Shown in pieces: positions 25,026 through 33,313 of a DNA stretch of 64,000 bases (positions are counted from its first letter, which is position 1; each line of letters starts with the position of its first letter). The notes under the pieces were generated by a model. That model did no database searches and had not been told where the DNA came from. It saw only the letters and a list, made by a program, of their open reading frames with translations. A program made the position numbers and the translations under genes. Where the stretch lies: contig JJOH01000019.1 in the NCBI GenBank assembly GCA_000696115.1, positions 186,001-250,000 on the forward strand, in the 5' to 3' direction. Source of the DNA: Streptomyces olindensis. Lineage in GTDB: Bacteria; Actinomycetota; Actinomycetes; Streptomycetales; Streptomycetaceae.

Positions 25026-25991
25026 GTGACCATCGCCTCCAGCAGCCCACCATCGCGCCTGCCCGCGGGCGGCGCGGCGGAGGCGCGCAGCAAACCCAGG
25101 ACACGCCGGACCGAGGCGAGCGAGAACGGAGGGGACGGGCGGCTGGCCGCGGCCTTCATCGCGCCGGCCCTGCTCGGCTTCGTGGTCTTCCTGCTCTGGC
25201 CGACCCTGCGGGGCGTCTACCTGAGCTTCACCCGCTTCAACCTGCTGACGCCGGCCGAGTGGGTGGGCCTGGACAACTACGTCCGCATGGTCAACGACCC
25301 CATCTTCTGGGACTCCTTGTGGGTCACCGTCGAGTACGTCGTCATCAACATCGGCGTCCAGACGGTCGCGGCCCTCGCCATCGCGGTGCTGCTCCAGCGG
25401 CTCACGCAGTCGGCGATGCTGCGCGGCATCGTGCTCACGCCGTACCTGATGTCGAACGTGGTGGCCGGTCTGGTCTGGCTCTGGATCCTCGACACGCAGC
25501 TCGGCATCGGCAACGAGATCATCAGCGCCGTCGGCGTCGACCGCATCCCGTTCCTCGCCGACGAGACCTGGGCGATCCCGACGATCGCGCTCATCAACGT
25601 GTGGCGGCACGTCGGCTACACCGCGCTGCTGCTGTTCGCCGGCCTCCAGGCCATCCCGAACGACATGTACGAGGCGGCCCGGGTGGACGGCGCGAGCGAG
25701 TGGCGGATGTTCTGGCGGATCACCATGCCGCTGCTGCGGCCGGTGCTCGCGGTCGTGCTGATCATGACGGTGATCGGGTCGTTCCAGGTGTTCGACACCG
25801 TCGCCGTCACCACCGCGGGCGGTCCGGCGAACGCGACCAACGTGCTCCAGTACTACATCTACGGCTCCGCCTTCGGCCGCTTCCAGTTCGGCTACGCCTC
25901 GGCCATGTCCGTGGCCCTCCTGGTCGTGCTGAGCGCGATCACCATCCTCCAGTACCGGCTCACCCGGGCCGGCCGGACCGACCTCGGCTGA
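25026..25991 (+). CDS. Sugar ABC transporter permease, MalF type
   Basis: A 321-residue inner-membrane protein with six predicted helices, beginning at AAFIAPALLGFVVFLLWPTL near residue 40. The EAA loop (YEAARVDGASEWRMFWRIT, about residues 216-234) would dock the ATPase. The GTG start follows GCGAGGGAG. First gene of an operon running permease, permease, binding protein, dehydrogenase. No ATPase gene is included; in Streptomyces the shared ATPase MsiK commonly serves such importers, so it is presumably encoded elsewhere. Confidence 0.93.
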   Translation: MTIASSSPPSRLPAGGAAEARSKPRTRRTEASENGGDGRLAAAFIAPALLGFVVFLLWPTLRGVYLSFTRFNLLTPAEWVGLDNYVRMVNDPIFWDSLWVTVEYVVINIGVQTVAALAIAVLLQRLTQSAMLRGIVLTPYLMSNVVAGLVWLWILDTQLGIGNEIISAVGVDRIPFLADETWAIPTIALINVWRHVGYTALLLFAGLQAIPNDMYEAARVDGASEWRMFWRITMPLLRPVLAVVLIMTVIGSFQVFDTVAVTTAGGPANATNVLQYYIYGSAFGRFQFGYASAMSVALLVVLSAITILQYRLTRAGRTDLG

Positions 25992-26009
25992 CGGAAGGGA
26001 GACACCGGC

Positions 26010-26933
26010 ATGACCGCCGTGACGACAACGACGCCGACGCGGGTGCGGCCGGCCCGGCGCGGGTTCCCCTACGGGCGGGCCGTCGCCTGGACCGTGATGG
26101 GGCTGATCGTCCTCATCACCCTGCTGCCGTTCTACTGGATCCTGCGCACCGCGCTCTCCACCAACGCGGGCCTCAGCGCGGACCCGACCAACCCGCTGCC
26201 GGTGGACCTCACCACCAGCGGCTTCGAGCGGGCCCTGGGCCTGCAGTCCGCCGAGGAGGCCATCGCGCAGGGCGGCGCGGGCGGCGGCCTGGACTTCTGG
26301 CGCTACCTGCTCAACTCGGTGCTCGTCTCCACCCTGATCACCGTCTGCCAGATCTTCTTCTCGGCGATGGCCGCGTACGCCTTCTCGCGGCTGCGCTGGC
26401 GCGGGCGGGACCAGGTCTTCGGCCTGTTCCTCGCCGGGATGATGGTGCCGGCCATCTTCACGCTGCTGCCGAACTTCGTGCTCATCAAGCAGCTCCACCT
26501 GGTGGACACGCTCCTCGGCATCGCCCTGCCGACGATGTTCATGACCCCGTTCGCGGTGTTCTTCCTGCGCCAGTTCTTCATGAACATCCCCAAGGAGGTG
26601 GAGGAGGCCGCGCTGCTCGACGGCGCCGGGAAGATCAAGATCTTCTTCCGGGTGGTGCTGCCGATGGCGTCCACGCCGATCGTCACGCTGGGCGTGCTGA
26701 CGTACATCACCTCCTGGAACGACTACTTCTGGCCGCTGATGGTCTCCTACAGCGACAGCTCGCGCGTGCTGACGGTGGCGCTGGCGATCTTCCGGGCGCA
26801 GACCCCGGCGACCGGCGTCGACTGGTCCGGGCTCATGGCGGCGACGCTGATCGCCGCGCTGCCGATGCTGGTGCTGTTCGCCTGTTTCGCGCGCCGCATC
26901 GTCAGCTCCATCGGCTTCACCGGGATCAAGTAA
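26010..26933 (+). CDS. Sugar ABC transporter permease, MalG type
   Basis: A 307-residue permease, 18 bases after its partner. The first helix is VMGLIVLITLLPFYWILRTA. The EAA loop is EEAALLDGAGKIKIFFRVVL near residue 210-230. A periplasmic insert after the first helix (about residues 48-90) is longer than in many MalG proteins and includes a Gly-rich stretch. It should pair with the MalF-type subunit to form the membrane channel of the importer. Confidence 0.93.
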   Translation: MTAVTTTTPTRVRPARRGFPYGRAVAWTVMGLIVLITLLPFYWILRTALSTNAGLSADPTNPLPVDLTTSGFERALGLQSAEEAIAQGGAGGGLDFWRYLLNSVLVSTLITVCQIFFSAMAAYAFSRLRWRGRDQVFGLFLAGMMVPAIFTLLPNFVLIKQLHLVDTLLGIALPTMFMTPFAVFFLRQFFMNIPKEVEEAALLDGAGKIKIFFRVVLPMASTPIVTLGVLTYITSWNDYFWPLMVSYSDSSRVLTVALAIFRAQTPATGVDWSGLMAATLIAALPMLVLFACFARRIVSSIGFTGIK

Positions 26934-26943
26934 GGGGACTGTG

Positions 26944-28287
26944 ATGCGAATTCGTACGCTCGTCGCGGCGACGGGAGCGCTGGCGCTGTCCCTGGTCAGC
27001 GGATGCGCGCAGGGCGGCGCCGCCGGCTCTTCCGCGAACACGGTCACCTACTGGCTGTGGGACGCCAACCAGCTTCCCGCCTACCAGGCCTGCGCCAAGG
27101 GGTTCGAGAAGGAGAACCCCGGACTGAAGGTGAAGATCACCCAGTTGGGCTGGTCCGACTACTGGACCAAGCTCACCGCCGGGTTCATCGCGGGCACCCA
27201 GCCGGACGTGTTCACCGACCACATCCAGAACTTCGGCCAGTACGCCGACCTGAAGGTCCTCGAACCCCTCGACGACCTCGGGATCAAGGACTCCGACTAC
27301 CAGCCGGGCCTCGCCGCCAACTGGGTCGGCAAGGACGGCCACCGCTACGGCGCCCCCAAGGACTGGGACACCGTCGCGCTGTTCTACAACTCCAGGATGA
27401 CGAAGGACGCCGGCCTCACCGCGGAGCAGCTGAACAGCCTGTCGTGGAACCCGAAGGACGGCGGCACCTTCGAGAAGGCCATCGCCCGTCTCACGATCGA
27501 CAGGAACGGCAAGCGGGGCGACGAGCCGGGCTTCGACCGGAACAACGTCAAGGTGTACGGCCTGGCGACCAACGGCGGCGGCTTCGGCGACGGCCAGACC
27601 CAGTGGAGCAACTTCGCCGCCTCCGCCGGCTGGAGCTACCTCGACAAGCCGCGCTGGGGCACGAAGTACCAGTACGACAGCAAGACCTTCCAGTCGGTCG
27701 TCCAGTGGTACTTCGGGCTGGCGAAGAAGGGCTACATGCCTCCGCTGTCCGACTACAACGTGCAGTCCAACCAGGCCAACACCCAGGTCGCGGCGGGCAA
27801 GGCGGCCACCGCCTTCGACGGGGCCTGGATGATCTCCACCTACGCCGGCTTCAAGGGCAGGGACATCAAGACGGCCCTGACGCCGGTCGGCCCCACCGGC
27901 AAGCGCGCCACGATGATGAACGGCCTCGCCGACTCCGTCACCAAGGCCTCCAAGAACAAGGCGGGCGCCAAGAAGTGGGTGGCGTACCTGGCCTCCGACA
28001 AGTGCCAGAAGGTCGTCGGCGGCTACGGCGTCGTCTTCCCCGCCACCAAGGCCGGGACCGAGGCCGCCGTCGCCGCGTACCGGAAGAAGGGCATCGACGT
28101 GTCGTCCTTCACCGAGCCCGTGGCCGACAAGAAGCGCTTCCGGACCTTCTCCTACCCGATCGCGAGCTACTCGGCGGACATGACGGCGCTCATGTCCCCT
28201 GCCATGGAGGACATCTACGGCAACGGGAAGCCCGTGGGCAGCCTCGATCAGACCAACGACCAGATCAACCTCATCCTCTCCCAGTGA
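26944..28287 (+). CDS. Sugar-binding lipoprotein of ABC importer
   Basis: A 447-residue solute-binding protein. ATG 26944 is preferred to the adjacent GTG 26941 for spacing from AAGGGGA. The lipobox LVSGC near residue 20 gives a lipid anchor. The mature start VTYWLWDANQLPAYQACAKG and the Trp/Tyr-rich body (WLWDA, FDGAWMISTYAGF) fit family 1 sugar binders. It is third in the operon. Placing the binding-protein gene after both permeases reverses the more common order. The downstream dehydrogenase suggests that the imported sugar is oxidised or epimerised inside the cell. Confidence 0.92.
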   Translation: MRIRTLVAATGALALSLVSGCAQGGAAGSSANTVTYWLWDANQLPAYQACAKGFEKENPGLKVKITQLGWSDYWTKLTAGFIAGTQPDVFTDHIQNFGQYADLKVLEPLDDLGIKDSDYQPGLAANWVGKDGHRYGAPKDWDTVALFYNSRMTKDAGLTAEQLNSLSWNPKDGGTFEKAIARLTIDRNGKRGDEPGFDRNNVKVYGLATNGGGFGDGQTQWSNFAASAGWSYLDKPRWGTKYQYDSKTFQSVVQWYFGLAKKGYMPPLSDYNVQSNQANTQVAAGKAATAFDGAWMISTYAGFKGRDIKTALTPVGPTGKRATMMNGLADSVTKASKNKAGAKKWVAYLASDKCQKVVGGYGVVFPATKAGTEAAVAAYRKKGIDVSSFTEPVADKKRFRTFSYPIASYSADMTALMSPAMEDIYGNGKPVGSLDQTNDQINLILSQ

Positions 28288-28301
28288 AGGGCACGCGTTC
28301 C

Positions 28302-29501
28302 ATGACGTTCTCCCTCGGCATCGTCGGCGCCGGACAGTTCTCGGGCCAGTTCGCCACCCTGTTCCAGGCACACCCCGGCGTCAGCGCCGTCTACGTCACC
28401 GACCTGCTGCCCGAGCGGGCGGAGCAACTCGCCGCCGCGCAGGGGCTGGCCGGCACCTTCCCGTCGTACCAGGCCATGCTGGAGTCGGAGGACGTCGACG
28501 CGGTCGCGATCTTCACGCAGCGGTGGACGCACGGGCCGCTGGTGCTCCAGGGGCTCAACGCCGGCAAGCACGTGTACTCGGCCGTCCCCATGGCGATCAG
28601 CACCGAGGAGATCGCGGCGATCATCGACGCGGTCAAGGCCACCGGGCTGACCTACATGATGGGCGAGACCAGCGAGTACAACCCGGCCACCGTGCACGCC
28701 CGCAACCAGATCGCCGAGGGCGCCTTCGGGCGGCTCTTCTACGCCGAGGGCGACTACGTCCACGACATGGACCTGGGGTTCTACGAGGCCTACCAGTACA
28801 GCGGCGGCGAGAACTGGAAGGCGACCGCCAGCTATCCCCCGCTGCTGTACCCGACGCACGCGGTCGGCGGGGTGCTGGGCGCCTGGCGGACGCACGCGGT
28901 GAGCGTGTCGGCGATCGGGGTCGTCGACGACCGGGGCGACGGTGTCTTCGACAAGGAGATCAGCCAGTTCGGCAACGACTTCTCCAACGCCACCGCGCTG
29001 TTCGAGGTGGCGGGCGGCGGCTCGTTCCGCACGAACGAGTTCCGGCGGGTCGGCTACCCCTCGCACATACGGGAGTCGCGGTTCCGCTTCTTCGGGACCG
29101 AGGCGAGCATGGAGCAGCTCGCCACGGTCGCCCTGTGGCAGGACAAGAAGGGCGTGAAGGACATCAGCGAACTGCTGGAGCCCAAGCCCACCATGTCCCC
29201 CGACGACCCGTCGCTCCAGCACATCGCGCCGGAGCTGCGGGCCGCCTTCACCTCCGGGTCGGCTCCCGTGCACGACCGCGCGCGGCTGCCGCGGGAGTTC
29301 GACCACCTCCACAACGGCCACGAGGGCAGCCACCACTTCCTGGTGGACGACTTCGTGACCGCCGTCAACGAGCGGACCCTGCCGTCGGTGAACGCCTGGG
29401 TGGCCGCCCGCTACACCCTGCCGGGCATCATCGCGCACGAGTCGGCGCGGCAGGGCGGGGTACGGCTGGAGATCCCGGACTTCGGGGACGCGCCGCAGTA
29501 A
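28302..29501 (+). CDS. Gfo/Idh/MocA family oxidoreductase of the sugar operon
   Basis: A 399-residue NAD(P)-dependent sugar or inositol dehydrogenase starting 14 bases after the lipoprotein stop. The Rossmann motif is LGIVGAGQFSGQFATLF. KHVYSAVPMAISTEEIAAII replaces the usual EKP lysine region with AVPM, so the standard catalytic-site lysine seems missing. YMMGETSEYNPATVHARNQI continues the cofactor domain. The altered motif may mean an unusual substrate or a non-redox role. Together with the importer it forms an uptake-and-processing unit controlled by the divergent ROK protein. Confidence 0.88.
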   Translation: MTFSLGIVGAGQFSGQFATLFQAHPGVSAVYVTDLLPERAEQLAAAQGLAGTFPSYQAMLESEDVDAVAIFTQRWTHGPLVLQGLNAGKHVYSAVPMAISTEEIAAIIDAVKATGLTYMMGETSEYNPATVHARNQIAEGAFGRLFYAEGDYVHDMDLGFYEAYQYSGGENWKATASYPPLLYPTHAVGGVLGAWRTHAVSVSAIGVVDDRGDGVFDKEISQFGNDFSNATALFEVAGGGSFRTNEFRRVGYPSHIRESRFRFFGTEASMEQLATVALWQDKKGVKDISELLEPKPTMSPDDPSLQHIAPELRAAFTSGSAPVHDRARLPREFDHLHNGHEGSHHFLVDDFVTAVNERTLPSVNAWVAARYTLPGIIAHESARQGGVRLEIPDFGDAPQ

Positions 29502-29529
29502 GGGCCGGGTGCGAGCCGGGTGCCCGGTA

Positions 29530-30225
29530 TCAGGTGCCCGGCTTGCGGCCGTACACGAAGACGTCGTCGCCCTTCTTCAGCAGCGACCAGTACTTCTTCG
29601 CGTCGGTCTTGGTCATGTTGACGCAGCCGCGGGAGCCCGGCGGGTTCCACATGCTGACGCTCGCCTGGTGGAAGGCCTGGCCGCCGTCGAAGAACTGGGC
29701 GTACGGCATCGGCACGTCGTAGATGGACGAGACGTGGTCGATATTGCGCCAGTAGATCTTCTTCAGGCCGGTGCGGGTCTCGTCCCCGTCACGGCCGGTG
29801 CGGACCGGGACGGGGCCGTAGACGAGCTTCTTGCCGTCCTGGATCCAGCTCAGCTGGAGGCTCAGGTTCACGCAGGCGATCCGGCCCTTGTTCACCGGGC
29901 ACTTGCCGTCCTTGTTGGGGTTGTTCCCGACGGCCTTCTGCTTCAGCATCAGGTCCATCACGCCCCAGGTGACGGAACCGGCGTAGCCGATGTTCGGGGT
30001 GATGCCGTGCTTGGTCTGGAAGGCCTTGATGGCCTTGCAGTCCGCGGCGGACTGCTTGCCGTCGACCGGACGGCCGAGGAATTTCTCCACCTGCTTCTGG
30101 TACGGGCCGGTCTGCGTGGTGCAGCTCGCGGCCGCGGCCGGCGTGGCGCCGAGCGCGAGCGTGAGCGGTGCCACCAGTGCGGTGAGCCCGAGTGCGACGG
30201 CACCCCGTCTGCGTACGTCCCCCAT
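29530..30225 (-). CDS. Secreted L,D-transpeptidase with peptidoglycan-binding domain
   Basis: A 231-residue exported enzyme that would make 3-3 peptidoglycan cross-links or attach proteins to the wall. A signal peptide (about residues 1-32, ending ATPAAAA) is followed by a peptidoglycan-binding-like region (EKFLGRPVDGKQSAADCKAI, with DCKAIKAFQTKHGI). The YkuD catalytic domain holds the His in FHQASVSMW and the Cys in GSRGCVNM, both needed for the thioacyl reaction. Cysteines at the start and centre of the mature part could pair. It is shorter than the Ig-domain type L,D-transpeptidases of the genus. Confidence 0.92.
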   Translation of the reverse strand: MGDVRRRGAVALGLTALVAPLTLALGATPAAAASCTTQTGPYQKQVEKFLGRPVDGKQSAADCKAIKAFQTKHGITPNIGYAGSVTWGVMDLMLKQKAVGNNPNKDGKCPVNKGRIACVNLSLQLSWIQDGKKLVYGPVPVRTGRDGDETRTGLKKIYWRNIDHVSSIYDVPMPYAQFFDGGQAFHQASVSMWNPPGSRGCVNMTKTDAKKYWSLLKKGDDVFVYGRKPGT

Positions 30226-30409
30226 GGCTGGTCATGCCCCTTCGCGGTAAATGGTCGCTGAAGTGCGATCCCTGCCAGCTAGACGGGCGGTCGGCGGAAT
30301 CGGTTGTGCGGGTCCGCGCGCCGGGACGGAACGGTGACATACCTCACCGCGTCGTGATGATCCGGACAGTGCCGCGGCGGCCGGGGCCGGAGGGCCTGCC
30401 GGCGGGGGC

Positions 30410-31324
30410 TCAGCGGTAGCCGGTGGTGTCGGCCGGCTTGTCCGCGTCCTGGACCTCGACCAGGTAGCGCCAGGCGTCCGGCCGGCTGCCGTCGAGGTCG
30501 GTGAAGCCGTACACCGGGGCAAGGCCGCCGCTGGAGAGGGACCGGCCGTTCCAGCGCGCCACGTCCGGGTCGGCGGCGAGCGCGGCCACGGCCCGGCCCA
30601 CGTAGCGGGGGGTCTCCGAGATGGCGAAGTGGGGGACGCGCTCCAGGGCGTCACGCCAGTTCTCCTCCCGGACCCCGTAGGTGTCGAGCATGATCTCCGA
30701 GCGCAGCCAGCCGGGGGTGAGCGCGAGGGCGGTGGCGCCGCGCGGGCCGAGTTCGTGGCCCAGGGCGAAGGCCATGCGCAGGACGGCGCTCTTGGCGAGG
30801 TCGTAGAAGAAGTTCACGCGGTAGTGGTCGCCGTTGTAGTCGGCGGTGCCGTCGGTGACCTCGACGACCAGGCCGCCGGGGTGGCGCAGCAGCAGGGGCA
30901 GGGCGTGGTGGCTGGTGATGGCGTGGGTCTCGACCGCGAGGCGGAGCAGGCGCAGCCCGTTGTCGAGGTCGTGCTCCCACAGCGGGCTGTCCCACTCGAA
31001 GAGCATCTCGCCGCCCCAGATGTCGTTGACGAGGACGTCGAGGCGGCCCTGTTCGTCCGCGATGCGGTCCACGAGGACGCGGACCTGCTTCGGGTCGAGG
31101 TGGTCGGTGGGGACCGCGATGCCGCGGCCGCCGGCCTCGGTGACCAGGTCGGCGGTGTCCTCGATGGTCTCCGGACGGTCGTACTCCGAGCGGCGCTCGC
31201 GGGTGGTGCGGCCGGTGACGTAGACCGTGGCGCCGGCCGCGCCGAGCTCCACGGCGATCCCCCGTCCGGCACCCCGGGTCGCCCCGGCGACCAGTACGAC
31301 CTTGCCCTTGAGCGGAGCTGACAT
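30410..31324 (-). CDS. Short-chain dehydrogenase/reductase (SDR)
   Basis: A 304-residue Rossmann-fold oxidoreductase. The cofactor motif is VLVAGATRGAGRGIAVELG, and the first Arg after the second strand (GRTTRERRS) suggests NADP. The NDIWGGE segment replaces the usual NNAG. The catalytic Tyr in YRVNFFYDLAKSAV lies four residues before Lys (Y-x3-K). It is longer than classical SDRs, with a 40-residue C-terminal extension. The substrate is unknown. It faces the same way as the MBL/MscR pair, 113 bases further upstream, but probably has its own promoter. Confidence 0.88.
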   Translation of the reverse strand: MSAPLKGKVVLVAGATRGAGRGIAVELGAAGATVYVTGRTTRERRSEYDRPETIEDTADLVTEAGGRGIAVPTDHLDPKQVRVLVDRIADEQGRLDVLVNDIWGGEMLFEWDSPLWEHDLDNGLRLLRLAVETHAITSHHALPLLLRHPGGLVVEVTDGTADYNGDHYRVNFFYDLAKSAVLRMAFALGHELGPRGATALALTPGWLRSEIMLDTYGVREENWRDALERVPHFAISETPRYVGRAVAALAADPDVARWNGRSLSSGGLAPVYGFTDLDGSRPDAWRYLVEVQDADKPADTTGYR

Positions 31325-31437
31325 GTCCGGCCTCCCGTGCCCTCGACTGCGTGTCGCGTTCCAGGGTGGCGGGTAAGCCGGACATCTTCTGTCGCCTTTT
31401 TCGGGAGACACGTCGCTCTCCCGGGCGGCGTGCCCCG

Positions 31438-32067
31438 TCAGTGGCCGCGGGCGATCCACTCCTGCAGGTGCGGCGCCTCCGCGCCGATGGTCGTGGAGTC
31501 GCCGTGGCCGGTGCGGACCGTCGTCCCGGGCGGCAGGGTGAGCAGCCGGTCGCGGATCGAGTCGATGATCGTCGGGAAGTGCGAGAAGGACCGGCCGGTG
31601 GCGCCGGGACCGCCCTGGAAGAGGGTGTCGCCGGTGAAGACGGTGCCCAGGCCCGGGTCGTACAGGCACACCGCGCCGGGCGCGTGCCCCGGGGTGTGCA
31701 GCACCCGCAGGTCGGCGCCGCCGGCCTCGATCACCTGGCCGTCGACCAGCCAGGCGTCGGGTTCGCGGTCGGGGTGGGTCTGCTTCCACAGCGGCAGGTC
31801 GTCGCGGTGCAGCCAGATGGTGGCGCCGGTGCGCTCGGCGAGGGCCGGGGCGGCGTCGATGTGGTCGTTGTGAGCGTGCGTGCAGACGATGGCGGTGAGC
31901 CGGCGGTTCCCGACGGCTTCGGCGATGGCGTCGGCGTCATGGGCGGCGTCGATGACGATCGCCTCGTGGTCGTCGCCGACGATCCACACGTTGTTGTCGA
32001 CGTCCCAGGTGCCGCCGTCGAGGCTGAACTGACCGGAGGTGACGAGGTGTTCGACGCGCGTCGCCAT
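31438..32067 (-). CDS. MBL-fold hydrolase, probable partner of mycothiol-dependent formaldehyde dehydrogenase
   Basis: A 209-residue metallo-beta-lactamase-fold hydrolase. The zinc motif THAHNDHID near residues 63-71 is intact, with further ligands in HTPGHAPGAVCL, FTGDTLF and GHGDSTTIG. This is the glyoxalase II-like pattern, which cleaves thioesters. The gene overlaps the stop of mscR by one base, so the two are translationally coupled. In mycobacteria the same pair is adjacent. The inferred job is hydrolysis of S-formyl-mycothiol, releasing formate and mycothiol. Confidence 0.85.
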   Translation of the reverse strand: MATRVEHLVTSGQFSLDGGTWDVDNNVWIVGDDHEAIVIDAAHDADAIAEAVGNRRLTAIVCTHAHNDHIDAAPALAERTGATIWLHRDDLPLWKQTHPDREPDAWLVDGQVIEAGGADLRVLHTPGHAPGAVCLYDPGLGTVFTGDTLFQGGPGATGRSFSHFPTIIDSIRDRLLTLPPGTTVRTGHGDSTTIGAEAPHLQEWIARGH

Positions 32068-33152
32068 CAGAGCACCACCACCGAGCGCAGCACGTCGCCG
32101 TGGTGCATCCGCTCGAACGCCTTCTCCACCTCGTCCAGCTGGATGGTCTCGGTGACGAACGCCCCGAGGTCCAGGCGTCCTTGCAGATGCAGGTCGATCA
32201 GCATGGGGAAGTCCCGGGAGGGCAGGCAGTCGCCGTACCAGGACGACTTCAGGGCCCCGCCGCGGCCGAAGACGTCGAGCAGGGGCAGTTCGAGTTTCAT
32301 CTCCGGCGTGGGGACGCCGACGAGGACGACCGTGCCGGCCAGGTCGCGGGCGTAGAAGGCCTGCTTGTAGGTCTCGGGGCGGCCGACGGCCTCGATGACG
32401 ACGTCGGCGCCGAAACCTCCGGTCAGTTCGCGGATCGCCTCGACGGGGTCGGTCTCGCGCGAGTTGACGGTGTGCGTGGCGCCCATGGAGCGGGCGGTCT
32501 CCAGCTTGCGGTCGTCGATGTCGACGGCGATGATCCGCGCCGCCCCGGCCAGGTGCGACCCGGCGATGGCCGCGTCGCCGACGCCGCCGCAGCCGATGAC
32601 CGCGACCGTGTCGCCCCGGCCGACGTTCCCCGTGTTGATCGCGGCGCCGATGCCGGCCATCACACCGCAGCCGAGCAGCCCGGCGACCTGCGGGGCGACG
32701 GCCGGGTCGACCTTGGTGCACTGCCCGGCGGCGACGAGGGTCTTCTCGGCGAAGGCCCCGATCCCGAGGGCCGGGGACAGCTCGGTCCCGTCGGTGAGCG
32801 TCATCTTCTGCTGGGCGTTGTGGGTGTCGAAGCAGTACCAGGGCCGACCGCGCAGACAGGCCCGGCACGTCCCGCACACGGCGCGCCAGTTGAGGATCAC
32901 GAAGTCACCGGGCTCGACGTCGCTCACGCCCTCCCCGACCGCCTCCACCACGCCCGCGGCCTCGTGGCCGAGCAGGAAGGGGAAGTCGTCGTTGATGCCG
33001 CCCTGCTTGTAGTGCAGGTCGGTGTGGCACACGCCGCAGGCCTGGACGCGCACGACCGCCTCGCCCGGGCCGGGGTCGGGCACGAGGACCGTCTCGATGC
33101 GCACCGGCTCGTCCTTGCCGGGCGCGATCACGCCGCGCACTTCCTGCGCCAT
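32067..33152 (-). CDS. mscR: S-(hydroxymethyl)mycothiol dehydrogenase / S-nitrosomycothiol reductase
   Basis: A 361-residue zinc alcohol dehydrogenase of the class III-like, mycothiol-dependent type. The catalytic zinc ligands are Cys in CGVCHTDL and His in GHEAAGVVEAVG. Four structural-zinc cysteines sit in CGTCRACLRGRPWYC. The NAD site is VIGCGGVGDAAIAGS. ESLKSSWYGDCLP-like sequence (GGALKSSWYGDC) and strong overall similarity to mycobacterial MscR support the call. It oxidises the formaldehyde-mycothiol adduct and reduces S-nitrosomycothiol. It is co-translated with the MBL hydrolase. Confidence 0.9.
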   Translation of the reverse strand: MAQEVRGVIAPGKDEPVRIETVLVPDPGPGEAVVRVQACGVCHTDLHYKQGGINDDFPFLLGHEAAGVVEAVGEGVSDVEPGDFVILNWRAVCGTCRACLRGRPWYCFDTHNAQQKMTLTDGTELSPALGIGAFAEKTLVAAGQCTKVDPAVAPQVAGLLGCGVMAGIGAAINTGNVGRGDTVAVIGCGGVGDAAIAGSHLAGAARIIAVDIDDRKLETARSMGATHTVNSRETDPVEAIRELTGGFGADVVIEAVGRPETYKQAFYARDLAGTVVLVGVPTPEMKLELPLLDVFGRGGALKSSWYGDCLPSRDFPMLIDLHLQGRLDLGAFVTETIQLDEVEKAFERMHHGDVLRSVVVL

Positions 33153-33313
33153 GGTGCTGACTCCTTCGTGGGCCGGGATCCGTACCTTCCGACCCTACGT
33201 GCGACTGATCGGTAAGGGGCGGGGACCGGCCACCCGGTTGTCCGCGAAAGGGCAGGCCGGACCGGTCGGCGCCGACGTAGCCTGAACGCTCCGCCCGACG
33301 CCGAAGGAGCGAC

